Assembly (NCBI GenBank): GCA_007922195.1
Contig: ML682059.1
Span: 12,699,181-12,763,180 of the forward strand
Length of the DNA: 64,000 bases
Reading direction: 5' to 3'
Origin: Podocnemis expansa
Taxonomy: Eukaryota > Chordata > Testudines > Podocnemididae
The position numbers and the translations under genes are program-made. The notes beneath the pieces are model-generated. The model was not told the DNA's origin. It made no database searches and saw only the letters and a list, made by a program, of their open reading frames with translations. Shown piece after piece: positions 1 through 12,139 of this stretch (positions are counted from its first letter, which is position 1; each line of letters begins with the position of its first letter).

Positions 1-2870
1 AGTGATCACAGTTATGCTAGAGTTTCTTCAAGGGGTTTGGTTGGAGCCTGCAACGAAGCACCATAGAATGTGGTTGGCATCCATGGTGATATTTTGTAGC
101 CTGGCACATCAGATCTTCCATTTGATTATCAGGTGCCAAGTTTAATACCAAAGAATTAGTTTCCATATCTGTTCAAGAATCATGCTGCTTTTGTCATGAG
201 AAAAGAATTATAGCTTCAGAAGCCTTAGTCTTCAAATAAGTTAGTCTTTTTACAATTCCTGGGAAATATTTTTCCCATCTTTGTGTTCTGACCCTTGAAA
301 GGTTATGGCATAAATGGGCGTTCCTATAACTTTAAAGATGGGAATATGATAAAGATGTATTTCAAATGTATAGAATACATTAAATATGTATTTCAAATGT
401 ATAGAATGGATGTTGCTAACTGTACCCTATTCTTCTCATTCAATCAAATGCCAAGACCTTGAGAGCCTCAAAATTGCTGCAGGTAAAATGCAAAAATCCT
501 GCACCAGTTTGTTGGCATCTGGGAGACTATTCACAGAAGTCCCTAGGAGCACTGTGAGATAAATGCATTAGCCTTATGTGAGTAATATTTGCAAAGTAAG
601 TTTCCATTCCTTTGTTAGGGGCATCCTTTGGTAAGAAGATGCTACTGGGTTAGTTCCCAAATCTAAAACTCTTACTTTATAATGGAAGAAACTTCCATGC
701 CTGCCTTCTATTCTACTGTAATAAATAAAGTCTGCTTATTCTTTCCTTCTCTACATGTGGAATGTACTGCTCACTACTTCCCAGGAGTAATAAGTGAAGA
801 GAGAAGCTGAGAATTTTCTTCCCTGGTCTTTTTATTTCGGTCAGCAGCTTGTCTCTGAATTCAACTCACTCCAATAATCAGATAAATGACCAGAATTTAA
901 ATTGATAAAATTCTCTAATGGGAGACCTGGACATATATTGTCTTAGGGTTAATTTAATACATTATACTAAATTGTCTTAATGCTAGTAATTGGTTGCTGA
1001 AGGTTTCTTTAGTAGTCAAAAAATTCTGCTTTTTGCCTGAGCTGAAGAATGGACTCCCCAGCAACACCACCTCTGAATTCCTTAGCTGGGAGTCATTAAC
1101 CTATTAATGGTAGTGAATGAAGAGAGAAGCTGATAACAGAAGCAAAACGATAGTTGGAAATATCTGATTCCCCTCCACAAATAAGAAATTTTTGCCTCTC
1201 AACCAAATTTCACTGCTCCAGAAAGTAAGATGGGCAATGATGCAGTCCTACATCTTTGATGGATTTAAAGATGATCCCAAACAAGGTAGAAATAGGAGCT
1301 TTATACTATTGTCTGCCAACATGCTCCAGGTACAGATGGATTATTGAGAAGGTGCCAATGAGGCAGTCAAATATGGATGAGGATTGCAATTTATCAAATG
1401 GCTGCAATTTGCTAAGTTGTATACTACCCCTAGATTCTGTCAAAATGAGGTTGATGGATGAGAAAAGGTAAGGACAACAACAACAATGTCCTGGGTAGTG
1501 ATGATGTCCCAGATGTGATGTTATGACCTAAACTGTTGCCTCTTTGGAGTCTGAACTGACCTCTTCCACTCTTTGACCCACAGACAGTAGGCCCACATCA
1601 CAATAGGATTTGGTATCAGGCCCAGGAACCTTTAAATTGGTGATTGATAAAAGTCACCACCTCTTGGTATGATGAAGGAAGACAGCTAACTTCATGAAAA
1701 AACTAAAATGAAAAAAGAGGAATAAATGATATAAAATCTCTTCAGAGAGCTGCTGAGGAAAAATGGATGTTAGTGAAAACAAAACAAGAATTGGTAGAAA
1801 TGTATGTGTTAACTAACTAAGCTCTGTTTTAGCTGGAGAGGAACCTGAGCAAGAATCTGCCAGTCTCCTAAGACCCTTCTTAACTAGTGATAGCATGTAG
1901 TAATATTTGGCACTTGACTCAGAACTGTAAACCAGTGACTGGTCTATAACACCATATATAGAAAGGATAAAGAACTACAGCTTAAATAATGAGAAAAGTT
2001 AAAAGGTAAAAGAGAAAAAAAGAGAGAGTTGTTTTAAAAAACTTGCAAAGAGCCCTGTGAAGGAAAAAGGGACATTTATAGATCTAAATGTTAATGAATC
2101 TCCTGAGAGTGCTTTTCCACATGAGTAAGTGGAGAGAAAATTGTAGAAGTATATGTATTTATTTCACATTTGTTCTTAAAAAGCACATACTAGACCTTTT
2201 ATTTAAAGATAAACAGAATTGTTTATATTTTTATGTATACATTAAAAGAGAGGAAGTCAGTACCAAAAGTAAGGGAATTCAGCAGAGCTGAGATATTATA
2301 GGCTATGCGTTCCAGAAGATACTTATTGATTTTGTTACGGTTTTGTCAAATAAATTTTAAAAAGTCAGTTAATCCCATTTGTCTTATCTCTCCTCAAATA
2401 AATCCATGGTAATCTAATACAGGCAGTAAGTTGCTGCATCTCTGTTCCGTTTTTTTCCCCTTTAGCCTGGCAACTCCCACGGTTTTAGACATCTGGGTTG
2501 CTCTGCTCTCTCTGCTGCTCATGGAAGCAGAATTAGCACTTTGGTGCCACATGGTCTGGCCAGGTGGCCATGTCCTCTCTGCTTCTATTTGCTAATGAAT
2601 TCTCTGCTTCCGTAGGAGCGGACAGGGTGTTTTCTTTGGCTTTCATCCTTCATCCTCTGCTTCACCTTTTCTACCCATTTTTTTGGGCTGGGGAGAGCAG
2701 TGTTCCTCCTGAGTCAGTCAGTCCTTCAGGGGTTTAACTTCCCACAGCCTCCACTGTAGTATTTCCCTGCTGGCTTCCTTGCCACTTACTGGCACCGCAT
2801 AGCACTCAAGAAAGCATCCAGTCAAATCCAAGTAATGCTGTGTATGTGAGACAGCCTGCCCTGGCTAGAC
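1..2870. other. Gene-free stretch, no recognised element
   Basis: AT-rich sequence with no conserved open frame. The only local structure seen is a 22-bp direct repeat (355-376 and 386-407, core TTTCAAATGTATAGAAT) and a short CAA run near 1471. Small open frames here have no recognisable family features. Confidence 0.5.
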
Positions 2871-3000
2871 AGACAACAAGTTAGGAGTCGTGTGGCACTT
2901 TAAGACTAACAGATTTATTTTTCACATGAGTTTTCGTGGGAGAAAATCCCACTTCGTCAGATGCTTTGAAGATGGGTGAACTTACAGAATGGAATGAAAA
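2871..3000 (+). repeat. Reptile SINE fragment (GTGGCACTTTAAGACTAAC family)
   Basis: It contains the family core (gtgtggcactttaagactaac), then agatttattt, then the tail tttcgtgggagaaaatccc and cttcgtcagatgctttgaag. The 3' extension (cttacagaatggaatgaaaa) also follows the full copy at 54.2 kb, so it belongs to the element. Confidence 0.8.
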
Positions 3001-3289
3001 TTCCATCACTTATTCTGTTAGCTTCTGGGGCTGCAAATTGGACAAGGAGGTGGGGGTCCTCTACCTATTGAGGCAGCCATGATGCCAACAGAGAAAAATA
3101 GCAAATATGAGACCTCTGATTTAGAAACCTGAGGAGGTTTCTGAGATTACATCCCAGAGTAAATTTCTCCCTTCAAAATCCTCTCCTCAGGCTGCAGTGC
3201 TCCTTCACTTGTCCCTCAAGGAAGTGATTTCTGTGCACCCCCAGAAGCCTGATAAGGGCAACACCTCAGCAAAAGCAACCTTGGAGTCT

Positions 3290-4660
3290 ATAACATTCAG
3301 GAATTAACAGCACTGAAGATAGACAGTGTTGTAGCATCCCTTGCCATGGACATAGTTATTTCTTCAGAGGGAGAGTTGTGTCTTAAGGATACCATGGATA
3401 GAAAGGTGACAACCTCTCTTAAAAAGGGCTTTGAAGCCTCTTCCACCACTTTACAAGCATCCCTGGCAGCTGCCTGATTTACAAGGGCATCTTTTCCTAG
3501 CTGGAAGATCTCAAAGCCATTACGGACAGAGATAACCTTGACTTGGGCTTTACTTTAATGAAAGGCTCCTTAGCAACAGTGTCACTAATGTCTGAATGGG
3601 TGCAATGAAGCTCTCTTCAGCCCATGCCGTGGCTTCCAGTTCAGCAGCCTGGCAACAGCATCACCTATGGCTCTGAAGCTGGAAAGTGGATACTCTAAGC
3701 AGATCCAAATTGACTGGCCAAGTTTACAGGCTCCACATGGGAGAAAAGCTGGATAAGGTGCTGGCCGATAATGCAGTAAACTCCAGACACTTCTCTTCAC
3801 TATGAAGTGCCCTCAATAGGGAATATAGACTCGCCTTCGGGGAGAGGTGCTCCTTTTGCTCCTTATCCTTCCAAAGGTACACATGATGGCACAAAAGATT
3901 CCTCAATGGAAAACAGCAGAATCAAAGCCCAGGGGGTTTGGAATAGTCCACACATAGGTCAGGGCCCATCCCCCTGATCTACTATATGACAGAGACTGCA
4001 TAAACCTCCATCTGTAACTGAAGCCAGGAGGCAGGATTTTCCATTTCATAGAGGAATGATTTTCATTAACCACAGGCATGTGCCAGAGAGATAATGAGCC
4101 AAGGATACTTCTTTGAGTTGTGGGCTTCACCCCATCCATTCTTTATCCAATCATCCAGCTCCAATGACCTCATAAAACGTAATCTAATCCACACTGAAAT
4201 GTTTCATCTTCTGAATATGGGAGTGATAGAGAATGTTCCCTCATAGGAAAGATTCTCCAGATACGTCTCCATCTTCTTTATCGTACAGAGATACAAGGAG
4301 GTGTAGGGAGGGTATGAGGTATTACAACCAGGCTTGACCTCAAAAGGCACAAGAAATGGATAAACAAAATGAAGTTCTGGATGGAGGCTCTGGCCTCTAT
4401 AATGTCATCCCTGTACCAGGAGGACTTCTTGACTTCAGTAGGTCTAGTGAAAGTGTATCTCCATATCTCCACCAGCCCGTGCCACTGCAGACTTCTGAGA
4501 TTCATTTATGCAGGAAACATTATCTATACTGAACACACTTATTCAGTATGTTCTTGCCCTGAGAGTTTTTAGAAAGATAGAGATGATGGTAATAATCATA
4601 CTCACAGGGAATTCACCTGTGCCTCTTAGATGACACCCTGATCCAGAGCTGCAGCAGGCC
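3290..4660 (+). pseudogene. Decayed DIRS-type retrotransposon polyprotein: N-terminal region and reverse transcriptase
   Basis: DIRS elements are retrotransposons that use a reverse transcriptase and RNase H with a tyrosine recombinase. Read across several frames, this stretch shows LCLKDTMDRKV (about 3379), typical of the region before RT. SQGYFFELWASPH (about 4097), HLLNMGVIENVP (about 4200-4235) and a clearer block KFWMEALASIMSSL...FLTS (4369 on) match the order of the RT fingers and palm. The catalytic pair appears as LLDDTLIQS at 4623-4649. Frameshifts and stops are frequent, so it is dead. It is interrupted by a hAT MITE at 4692 and resumes at 5097. Family assignment is from motif order, read by eye. 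Confidence 0.7.
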
Positions 4661-4691
4661 TACCTCAACACTATGCCTGTAACTGCTTGAG

Positions 4692-5096
4692 CAGTGGGTC
4701 TCAACCTTTTTCAATTTTGACACACCTGACAGATGATGTTCCCCTTTGTGACACACTTCAATCTGCTGTGGCAGTGGTGCTTGGGAGGCTGCAGCGCTGT
4801 GGAGGATGGAGGACTCTGGGACCTGGGTGAGGGCAGAGAAATGGTTTATTTTTGTCGGACAGGTGGTGCCCCTTCCCTCAGCCCAGGATCTCTGGGTTGC
4901 AGCTCCTAAGTCACTTTACTCATCTGGCCCTGGCAGCTGCCTGTGTTCTGCAGCAGGAGCGAGCTGTTGAGGGTAGCAGAGAGTGGCAGGCAGAAGGAGC
5001 CCCAAGCTGGCTGCAAGTTGAGCTTCCAGTTTTCTGTGGCATACCTCCAAGTTCTTCACAACACACCATTGTGTCCCGACACAGGGTTGAGAACTG
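4692..5096. mobile_element. hAT-type MITE inserted in the DIRS remnant
   Basis: The left end is CAGTGGGTCTCAACC and the right end is the inverted GGTTGAGAACTG. This is the classic CAGTGGTTCTCAACC terminal inverted repeat of hAT elements. It is 405 bp with no transposase. No clear 8-bp target duplication remains. Confidence 0.75.
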
Positions 5097-5590
5097 TTTT
5101 AATGCATTGGAGTCACTCCTTGAGGGCAATCATGCATCAGAGGGTTTAAAGCCCTCTTACTAAAGGTGTGGGACTGTTCCTGGAAACACATGAAAAGATC
5201 AAGGGTGGGTTCCGACACAAGTGTTCAACTCCTCGCAGTGGTGGGTAACCCACATCAGTGTTTGCAAAGGCATGCCTACCTGCCTTCTAATTCCTTTAGT
5301 CCTGGCAACTGAAACCATTCTGGAAAGCTCATTTGGAGATCCAAACAACCTAAAGCCTCTAGAACCAAGAGGAAGAGGCTCACAGGCATCTCTCAAACCT
5401 CCAAGAACTGACAGCTGTCAAACTAGCTCTGTGAAGATTCCACCCTGCCCTAAAGCAGAACTATGTCCTGGTTCAATGAGACAATATGACTGTGGTTGCA
5501 TATTTAAACAGCCAGGGGCAACAAGGAGTCTGGCACCATCCACAGATGCAATGCACATAATGAGGTGGACAAGAGTAGGTGGGTGAGGTT
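5097..5590 (+). pseudogene. Decayed DIRS-type pol, continuation (RT end and RNase H)
   Basis: After the MITE the same strand reads SSQWWV...VCKGMP (about 5228-5275), matching the DIRS segment between RT and RNase H. DNMTVVAYLNSQG (5480-5518) resembles the RNase H TDN...AYLN.QGG block. AMHIMRW follows near 5550 in another frame. Position and order fit one element cut by the MITE. Stops and frameshifts are present. Confidence 0.65.
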
Positions 5591-5665
5591 TTGTGGGCTG
5601 CATTTGGCGGGAGGTCAGACTAGATGATCACATTGGTCTCTTCTGACCTTAGAGTCTATGAGACT
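5575..5665 (+). repeat. CR1 LINE 3' end (copy 1)
   Basis: It contains gggaggtcagactagatga, then cttctgaccttagagtctat, a standard turtle CR1 3' terminus. The same string occurs at 59.36 kb. Only the end of the element remains. Confidence 0.8.
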
Positions 5666-5779
5666 AGTTCCTCCTTTCTCTCAGAGTGATCCACATCACT
5701 GAACCAAAAGGCTCAGCAGGTGCATAGTCAAAAACTCCAAGTGATACCTGAATCAAGAGGTTTTCAATCTCATCCAAAT

Positions 5780-5948
5780 AGGCACTGGAACAAATTGCCT
5801 GTTGAGGCTGTGGAATCTCTGTCATTGGAGGTTTTTAAGAACCAGCTAGACAAACAGCTATCATGAATAGTTTAGTGTGGCTTGAGTGCAGTGGACTGGA
5901 CTAGGTGATCTATTATGGTCCTTTTCAGTCCTACACTTATATGATTGT
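5780..5948 (+). repeat. CR1 LINE 3' end (copy 2)
   Basis: It encodes the decayed C-terminus of a CR1 reverse transcriptase (an N-x-LP-x-E-like start, a long SLEVFK-like block) and ends gactaggtgatctattatgg and ttttcagtcctacacttata. It is 5' truncated. Confidence 0.75.
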
Positions 5949-5949
5949 T

Positions 5950-8385
5950 TCAAAGGGAGGCTGACTCCAGATCCACAGGGGCAGATGCCTTATCACACAG
6001 ATGTCTGGGGAGCCTACTCTACACATTTCTGCTGTTTCCACTGGTGAGGAATATGGTCCAGAAAATACAAGAACAGGTAATATGGTAATAGTGATAATTC
6101 CTCACTGACCAAGGAGACCTATAGTTCTCATATATAACAGAGCTGAAAATGGAGTCCCCATTCAAGCTTTTTTGGAGGTTGGGCATCCACCTGAAAGATC
6201 CTGTTATTCATCTGGATCCATAACAGCCTGGCTACTGAGAAGGAAGGGCTAGACTAAAGCCTAACTGTTGAGAAAAGAAATAGAAAGTTTTGGTCTTTTC
6301 AAAAGAGTAATTTAAACATTGCTTTCATCTAGGAGAGTATTGATGCCCTCAGTTCTTCCATCTTGTCCAGAGTTAGCCCACTGGTGCCAAGAGTACAGCC
6401 TAGGAATTCCATCCATACTGGATTTCTCCAAGAAACTATAGATGGAGGCCCTCAAACCAGAACCTTTGCATGTCAGGTGTCTGCCCTTAATAGTAGGACT
6501 AATATTTTAATAGCCACTCCTTCAAGGAATCAAATAAGCAATACTGGTAACCTTCTGCTAGTTTTGAGGGCTCTGGTGAGTTATCTCTTCAAGTGTCTGA
6601 CTTTGAAGTGAGCCTTTTATTTACCCACTAAGACTTGTTTCTAATTAGTTGTCAGATCCTCCTGGCAGAGCAGGCAGCCTTATCTATACAGGAACCATGC
6701 TGTATGTTCCACAAGAGCAAGGTGATGCTCAGGACACCAGAATCCTTTTGTCATAAGATAAATTTCTCCTTCCACATTTCCCAAGAGGTTGTGTTTCTTT
6801 TGTTCCATCCAAAACCCTAACATTCTACTGAAAAAGTGTGGCACACCTTAGATGTCAGAAGAATGTTGAAATTCTATCTCAAGCATACTGAATCCATGCA
6901 ATGATCAAGATCCCTATTCCAGATGAAGGATTCAGAGCTTCCAAGTTCTCCATTTCTAGGTGAATTAAACTATGTATTGTAGAAGTCTAATACAAATCAC
7001 TAGGAGCTTCTGTCCCAGAAGGAATCAAGGTGCAATCTATGAGATATTTAGAATCCTTATGGACAGAATGAGCAAGTGCATTCAATAAATTTGCAACATG
7101 ACTACATAGTCTATAGGTTACTCCTTCATTAAGTAATACAAAGTGGACAGCAATACAGAGGCCTGCTTTTGCAGGATGGTCCTGCAGGCGGTGACCCAGG
7201 TATAATACAGTGAGTTTTGGGGTGAGCTCACAAAAAGGGCTTCTTTCCTACCAAACATTTGTTTCATAACCTGACCTAGGTCTGTTTACTGCTTGCTACA
7301 TCCTAAACATCTGGAATTGAGAGAGACACTGGGCTACAGAACAGAAAATTTTTTACCAATAACTTCCTTTCTGCTAGTAGAGTCTCTCACAATTCTGCCC
7401 ACCCTCTGTAGCTCAGAGGTCAAGGGTCGGATATAGTCATTGCCATATGATCATCTTCCTTGGTCTAATAATGAACATAGTTATTTTATTATTTCTGGAA
7501 TATATGTTGATGCTGTTATGCAAGTATTACAGTTTGGGAATAAGTCATCTGGCAGCAAGGAGGAGCAGAGGAGAAGTGGCCAGATAGAGCTCACTGAAGT
7601 ACTGGGCTAGAGAGAGAGGAGAGTAACCCAGGCATCCCTAATTGTCAGACATGCTGCTAGCAGAAGGGAAATCCTAGATAAGAAATTTTCCAATGCTGGT
7701 TCTGTGTAGGACATATATTTTGGTAATCAGAATGATAAAATACATTTACTGGATCAACCACAAAAATGTTGGACAGATGTCTGTCTTTATTTAAATTCAA
7801 AAACATCCGGAGGGATTCCTAGCACTAAAGCCATGGGAACTTGTGGGATACAGGCCCTGAAATAACTTTTTCTTCAATTTTCTGACATCAGACCATTAGT
7901 TACATTAGAATTAAAAGCCAAAAACATTTTCTCCAGTTCTTCATATGAAAAAAATCTTTTGCTAACATTTAGATTTAGAAACATTCCTTTATCTTTTCCA
8001 TGTCTATTTGCAAGTATATTAAATAACCTCCTCCTCTCTTTATTTCTTTTTATAACTTAGCTTTTTCTTGTGTTCAGCTGTGTACATCATTTCTAGGGGT
8101 GGTGATGGTGCTACTCAACAGACATTGGTCTAGGAGTTCTGGACCATACCACTGAAACCTTTGTTTTCACCCTAGGTAAGGTTGGTCGTCCAGTTGGAAG
8201 TCAAGGGCTAAAAAGGATTAGGCCAGACCCTTGAAAGGGTGTGGGTTTAGGTCATAGCATCACATCTGGAGCATCATCATTTCCTGTGGAGTATTGCATT
8301 TATCTTATTTATCAGTCAATCTTTTCTCATACCTCAACCTCATTTTGACATGAACTATGGACATAGTAGTCTTATAGTGGTTATA
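5950..8385. other. Gene-free stretch, no recognised element
   Basis: No conserved frame, exon or repeat family was recognised by eye. Short open frames (for example 6363-6611) have no domain features. The interval ends in a short (TA)n tract at about 8382-8392, the left flank of the R4 LINE. Confidence 0.4.
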
Positions 8386-8392
8386 TATATAT

Positions 8393-8482
8393 GACTGGAT
8401 AGCGTAGTGGTTAAGAGCGCTGTAGTGGTTAAGACCGATGCCCTTTGATACGGGAGACTGGGGTTCAAATCCCGGTGGGTAC
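8393..8482 (+). promoter_or_regulatory. tRNA-like head of the R4 LINE (A-box and B-box)
   Basis: TAGCGTAGTGG at 8400-8410 fits the Pol III A-box, and GGTTCAAATCC at 8462-8472 is a near-perfect B-box followed by cgg. Between them GTAGTGGTTAAG is present twice in tandem. The segment sits between the left (TA)n tract and the LINE coding region, so it appears to be part of the element. It could act as an internal RNA polymerase III promoter (inference) or be a relic of a tRNA-derived SINE. Confidence 0.65.
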
Positions 8483-8550
8483 CTGCCTACCTTCCCAGTA
8501 GGGGTCCTTGGGCAAAAGACCCCCTAACGCCTCACTTGCCTACCTCGAAT

Positions 8551-11500
8551 ATGAGAGTGACACGAACTAGGAGAGTCATGCCGGCTCGGACGTCGCCCGG
8601 ATTAACAAGGTCCGCGCCAGATGTTGGGGAACCAGGACAATCTGACGATAAGTGGGCTACTGGAACAAACCATGCATGGATGAGACAAGAGAACCTGGAA
8701 TTGATGGAATGCTACTACAACAGCAGACCTAATGAGAGGGGATATATGAAATGTATGAGGGAACTATGGATGGACAAAAGACCTACATCCACACTAACTG
8801 AGAAACAGCTAGTTACCCAATGCTTAAACATAGTAAAGAGGCAGCTGCTCTCACAACTGGAGATAGACCAACTCCACGTTACCTCCTGGACTCAAGAAGA
8901 AGCCCCAGAAGAACAACTAGATGTGCAACCACCACCTGACGCTGGAACTTCACTGCCACCCGCTCCATTACAGAGCACAGCAGCTGATATGAGGCATAAG
9001 ATCATGGATAGACTAGCTACAGTCAACCCTCGAGACCGATTACCAAGGCTCGTTGGAGAAGTACCATCAGATAGTAGGCTAGAAGATGCCAATAGAGCCC
9101 TAATGACAATTCGTACTGCCACCATCACTGAAACCAATGAACTGGTATACGCTACAGCCTCTGTAATCCTGGAGATGCTTGGCTACACAATCAAGAGGAA
9201 CACCAGTACATACCCCCCCTGGAAAATGAGGTTGGAGGATAAGATCAAGGCAACCCGGAGAGAAGTTAGCCGGCTGGTGGAACTACAGAAGGGTGTAGAG
9301 ATTAAGGATAAGACTCGGCTACTGAGAAAATACAAGGGCCTGACTCCGTCTGAAGCCCTAGAGACTGCTAAGCAAAGGCTCACAGCACTGGTCACCAGGC
9401 TAAGGAGATACACTAGAGAAGCAGAGGCCAAAAAGATAAATGCCCTGTTCTCCAAAGAACCATCCAAGGTGTACTCCCAACTGCAGTGCAACAACACAGT
9501 AACAGCAGAGCCACCAACAGCAGAAACTGAACAGTACTGGAAGAACTTCTGGGAGAAAGAGAAGACTCATAACACCAGTGCAAACTGGCTTCAGGACCTG
9601 AGAAGAGACCACAGCAATCTCCCGGAACAGGAGCCAGTCACCATCACAGTAGCCGACATCCAACAGCGGGTCAAGAACATGAAGAGCTGGACAGCACCTG
9701 GCCCGGACATGATCCACACCTACTGGCTAAAAAAACTAACAGCAGTGCATGAATGCCTAGCAGCACAGATGAACCAACTGCTAGCAGCAGGCTCCCACCC
9801 AGGCTGGCTAACACAAGGAAGGACAGTGCTGATCATGAAAGACCCCCACAAGGGAACAGCACCATCCAACTACCGGCCAATCACCTGCCTCCCCACAACA
9901 TGGAAAGTCCTATCAGGCATCATAGCTGCCAAGCTACAGGACCACATGGGCCAGTACATGAGCACAGCTCAGAAGGGCATTGGGAACAACACCAGAGGCT
10001 CAAAACACCAGCTGCTCATAGATAGAGCAATCGCCCAAGACTCAAGGTCTAGACAGACCAATCTGTGCACAGCGTGGATTGACTACAGGAAAGCCTACGA
10101 CTCAATGCCGCACACATGGATCTGTGAATGTCTGGCGCTATACAAAGTCAACAGGACACTAAGGACCTTCCTCAAGAACTCAATGGGACTGTGGAAGACA
10201 ACGCTGGAAGTCAACTCAAGACAGCTTGCACAAGTGGCCATCAAGTGCAGCAAATACCAAGGTGATGCGCTGTCCCCGCTGATGTTCTGCATTGGCTTGA
10301 ACCCCCTCAGCCAGATAATCACAAGGACTGGATATGGATACAAGTTCAAGAGTGGAACTACCATCAGCCACCTCCTCTACATGGATGACATCAAGCTGTA
10401 TGCTAAGAATGAACGAGACATCGACTCTCTAATCCACCTGACACGGATCTACAGTGAGGATATTGAGATGTCATTCAGACTGGAGAAGTGTGGCCGGATG
10501 GTAGTAAAGAGAGGAAAGGTAGTGAAGACTGATGGGGTGGAACTACCAGCAGGCCACATAGCAGACATACAGACCAGCTACAAGTACCTTGGCATCCCAC
10601 AGTCACATGGGACCCACGATGAGGAGGCAAAGAAGGCGGCAACATCCAAGTACCACCAAAGGATAAGACAGGTCCTGAAGAGCTAGCTCAATGGGAAGAA
10701 CAAGATCCACGCCATCAACAGGTACGCCCTGCCAGTCATCAGATACCCTGCCGGTATAGTGAGCTGGCCAAAGGAGGACATGGAGGCTGCCGATGTGAAG
10801 ACCCGGAAGCTCCTCACAATGTACGGAGGTTTCCACCCCAAGTCCAACACCCAGAGACTGTACGCCAGCCGGAAAGAAGGCAGGCGGGGTTTGGTGAGTG
10901 TCAAAGCCACTGTCCTGGATGAAACCCAGAGCATCCAGGAGTACATCAGTAAGATGGCACCCAAAGATGAGCTGCTGAGAGAATGCCTGAGGCAGCAGCA
11001 GCAGACATGGGAGGAAGATCAAGTAGAAGAAGTGCCATGGCAAGACAAGACCCTGCATGGAATGTACCATCGACAGATAGCTGAGGTGGCTGACATTGGG
11101 AAATCCTACCAGTGGCTGGAAAAAGCTGGACTAAAAGACAGCACTGAGGCACTGATCATAGCAGCACAAGAACAGGCACTGAGCACCAGATCCATTGAAG
11201 CAGAGGTCTACCACACTAGACAGGACCCAAGGTGCAGACTGTGCAGAGAGGCCTCAGAGACAGTCCAACACATAGTGGCAGGATGTAAGATGCAGACAGG
11301 AACAGCATACACTGAACGGCATAACCAGGTAGCTGGCATTGTGTACAGGAACATCTGCACAGTGTATGGGCTAGACCCTCCCAAGACCAGATGGGAGATC
11401 CCACAGAAGGTCATGGAGAATAACAGGGCTAAGATCCTGTGGGACTTCCTGATCCAGACGGACAGGCAGGTACTGGCCAATCAACCAGACATCGTGGTAA

Positions 11501-11808
11501 TAGACAAGGACCAGAAGACAGCGATGGTGATAGATGTAGCAGTGCCAAGTGACAGCAACATCAGGAAGAAGGAGTATGAGAAGCTGGAGAAGTAGCAGGG
11601 CCTGAAAGAGGAACTAGAGCGGATGTGGAAAGTAAAGGCCAAAGTGGTCTCAGTCGTGGTAGGAGCACTCGGGTCTGTGACTCCTATGCTGGGAGAGTGG
11701 CGCCAACAGATCCCAGGAACAACATCAGAACTCTCTGTCCAGAAGAGTGCAGTGCTAGGAACAGCTAAGATACTGCGCAGAACCCTCAAACTCCCAGGCC
11801 TCTGGTAG
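8551..11808 (+). pseudogene. R4/Dong-type LINE polyprotein (reverse transcriptase plus restriction-like endonuclease), two nonsense codons
   Basis: This is a single-ORF LINE that copies its RNA by target-primed reverse transcription. The first ATG is 8551; the frame is open from a TTG 15 nt earlier. RT motifs are visible: NYRPITCLPTTWK, the AWIDYRKAYDSMPH block (motif A), QGDALSPLMFCIGLNPLS and the catalytic YMDD at codons 610-613. Downstream is a zinc knuckle C895-x2-C898-x8-H907-x4-C912 (CRLC...H...C). Then comes a PD-(D/E)xK-like nuclease core: PDIVVIDKDQKTAMVIDVAVP, with PD at 979-980. This architecture is that of R2/R4-type LINEs, not CR1 or L1. TAG codons at 10684-10686 and 11593-11595 break an otherwise intact 1085-codon frame ending at TAG 11806-11808. 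It is probably dead but young. Confidence 0.93.
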
Positions 11809-11874
11809 AGGACCCGAGGTTGAGGATGACACATACCACCCATAGGGGGTGAGAGAGGAATTTATATATATATA

Positions 11875-11974
11875 NNNNNNNNNNNNNNNNNNNNNNNNNN
11901 NNNNNNNNNNNNNNNNNNNNNNNNNNNNNNNNNNNNNNNNNNNNNNNNNNNNNNNNNNNNNNNNNNNNNNNNNN
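11875..11974. other. Assembly gap (100 N)
   Basis: Exactly 100 N, the usual placeholder for a gap of unknown size. It starts in the (TA)n tract at the LINE 3' end, a likely cause of assembly failure. A dynein exon could be hidden here. Confidence 0.98.
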
Positions 11975-12139
11975 TTTTGGATTTTTTTTTATACATACAC
12001 ACTTCAGTTTAACACAGCTGAAGTGTGAACAACTATAGTAGTAACCGTTACAATTAAATAATGCTTTTCTCCCCTGTACTATATTTCTAAACAGTTTAAT
12101 TGAAAAAATATAAAGATAGATGCTAGATAATGCTTAGCA

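Larger units (their letters stand above)
8386..11874 (+). mobile_element. R4/Dong-type LINE, nearly full length, inserted in (TA)n
   Basis: The element runs from the tRNA-like head through about 70 nt of leader to the ORF, then a short 3' UTR (gagagaggaatttatatata). TA repeats lie on both sides (about 8382-8392 and 11860-11874). R4-clade LINEs such as Dong are known to prefer simple AT-rich repeats, which fits. The right flank runs straight into the assembly gap, so the 3' end is not fully seen. Confidence 0.85.

Noticed and set aside
8393..8482. A functional tRNA gene
   Set aside because: Boxes A and B match, but the A-box side is duplicated, no clean acceptor stem was seen, and the segment sits inside a LINE unit.
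8892..11843. Minus-strand frames of up to 155 codons under the LINE
   Set aside because: They are shadows of the R4 ORF on the opposite strand; hydrophobic composition comes from reverse reading of its codons.
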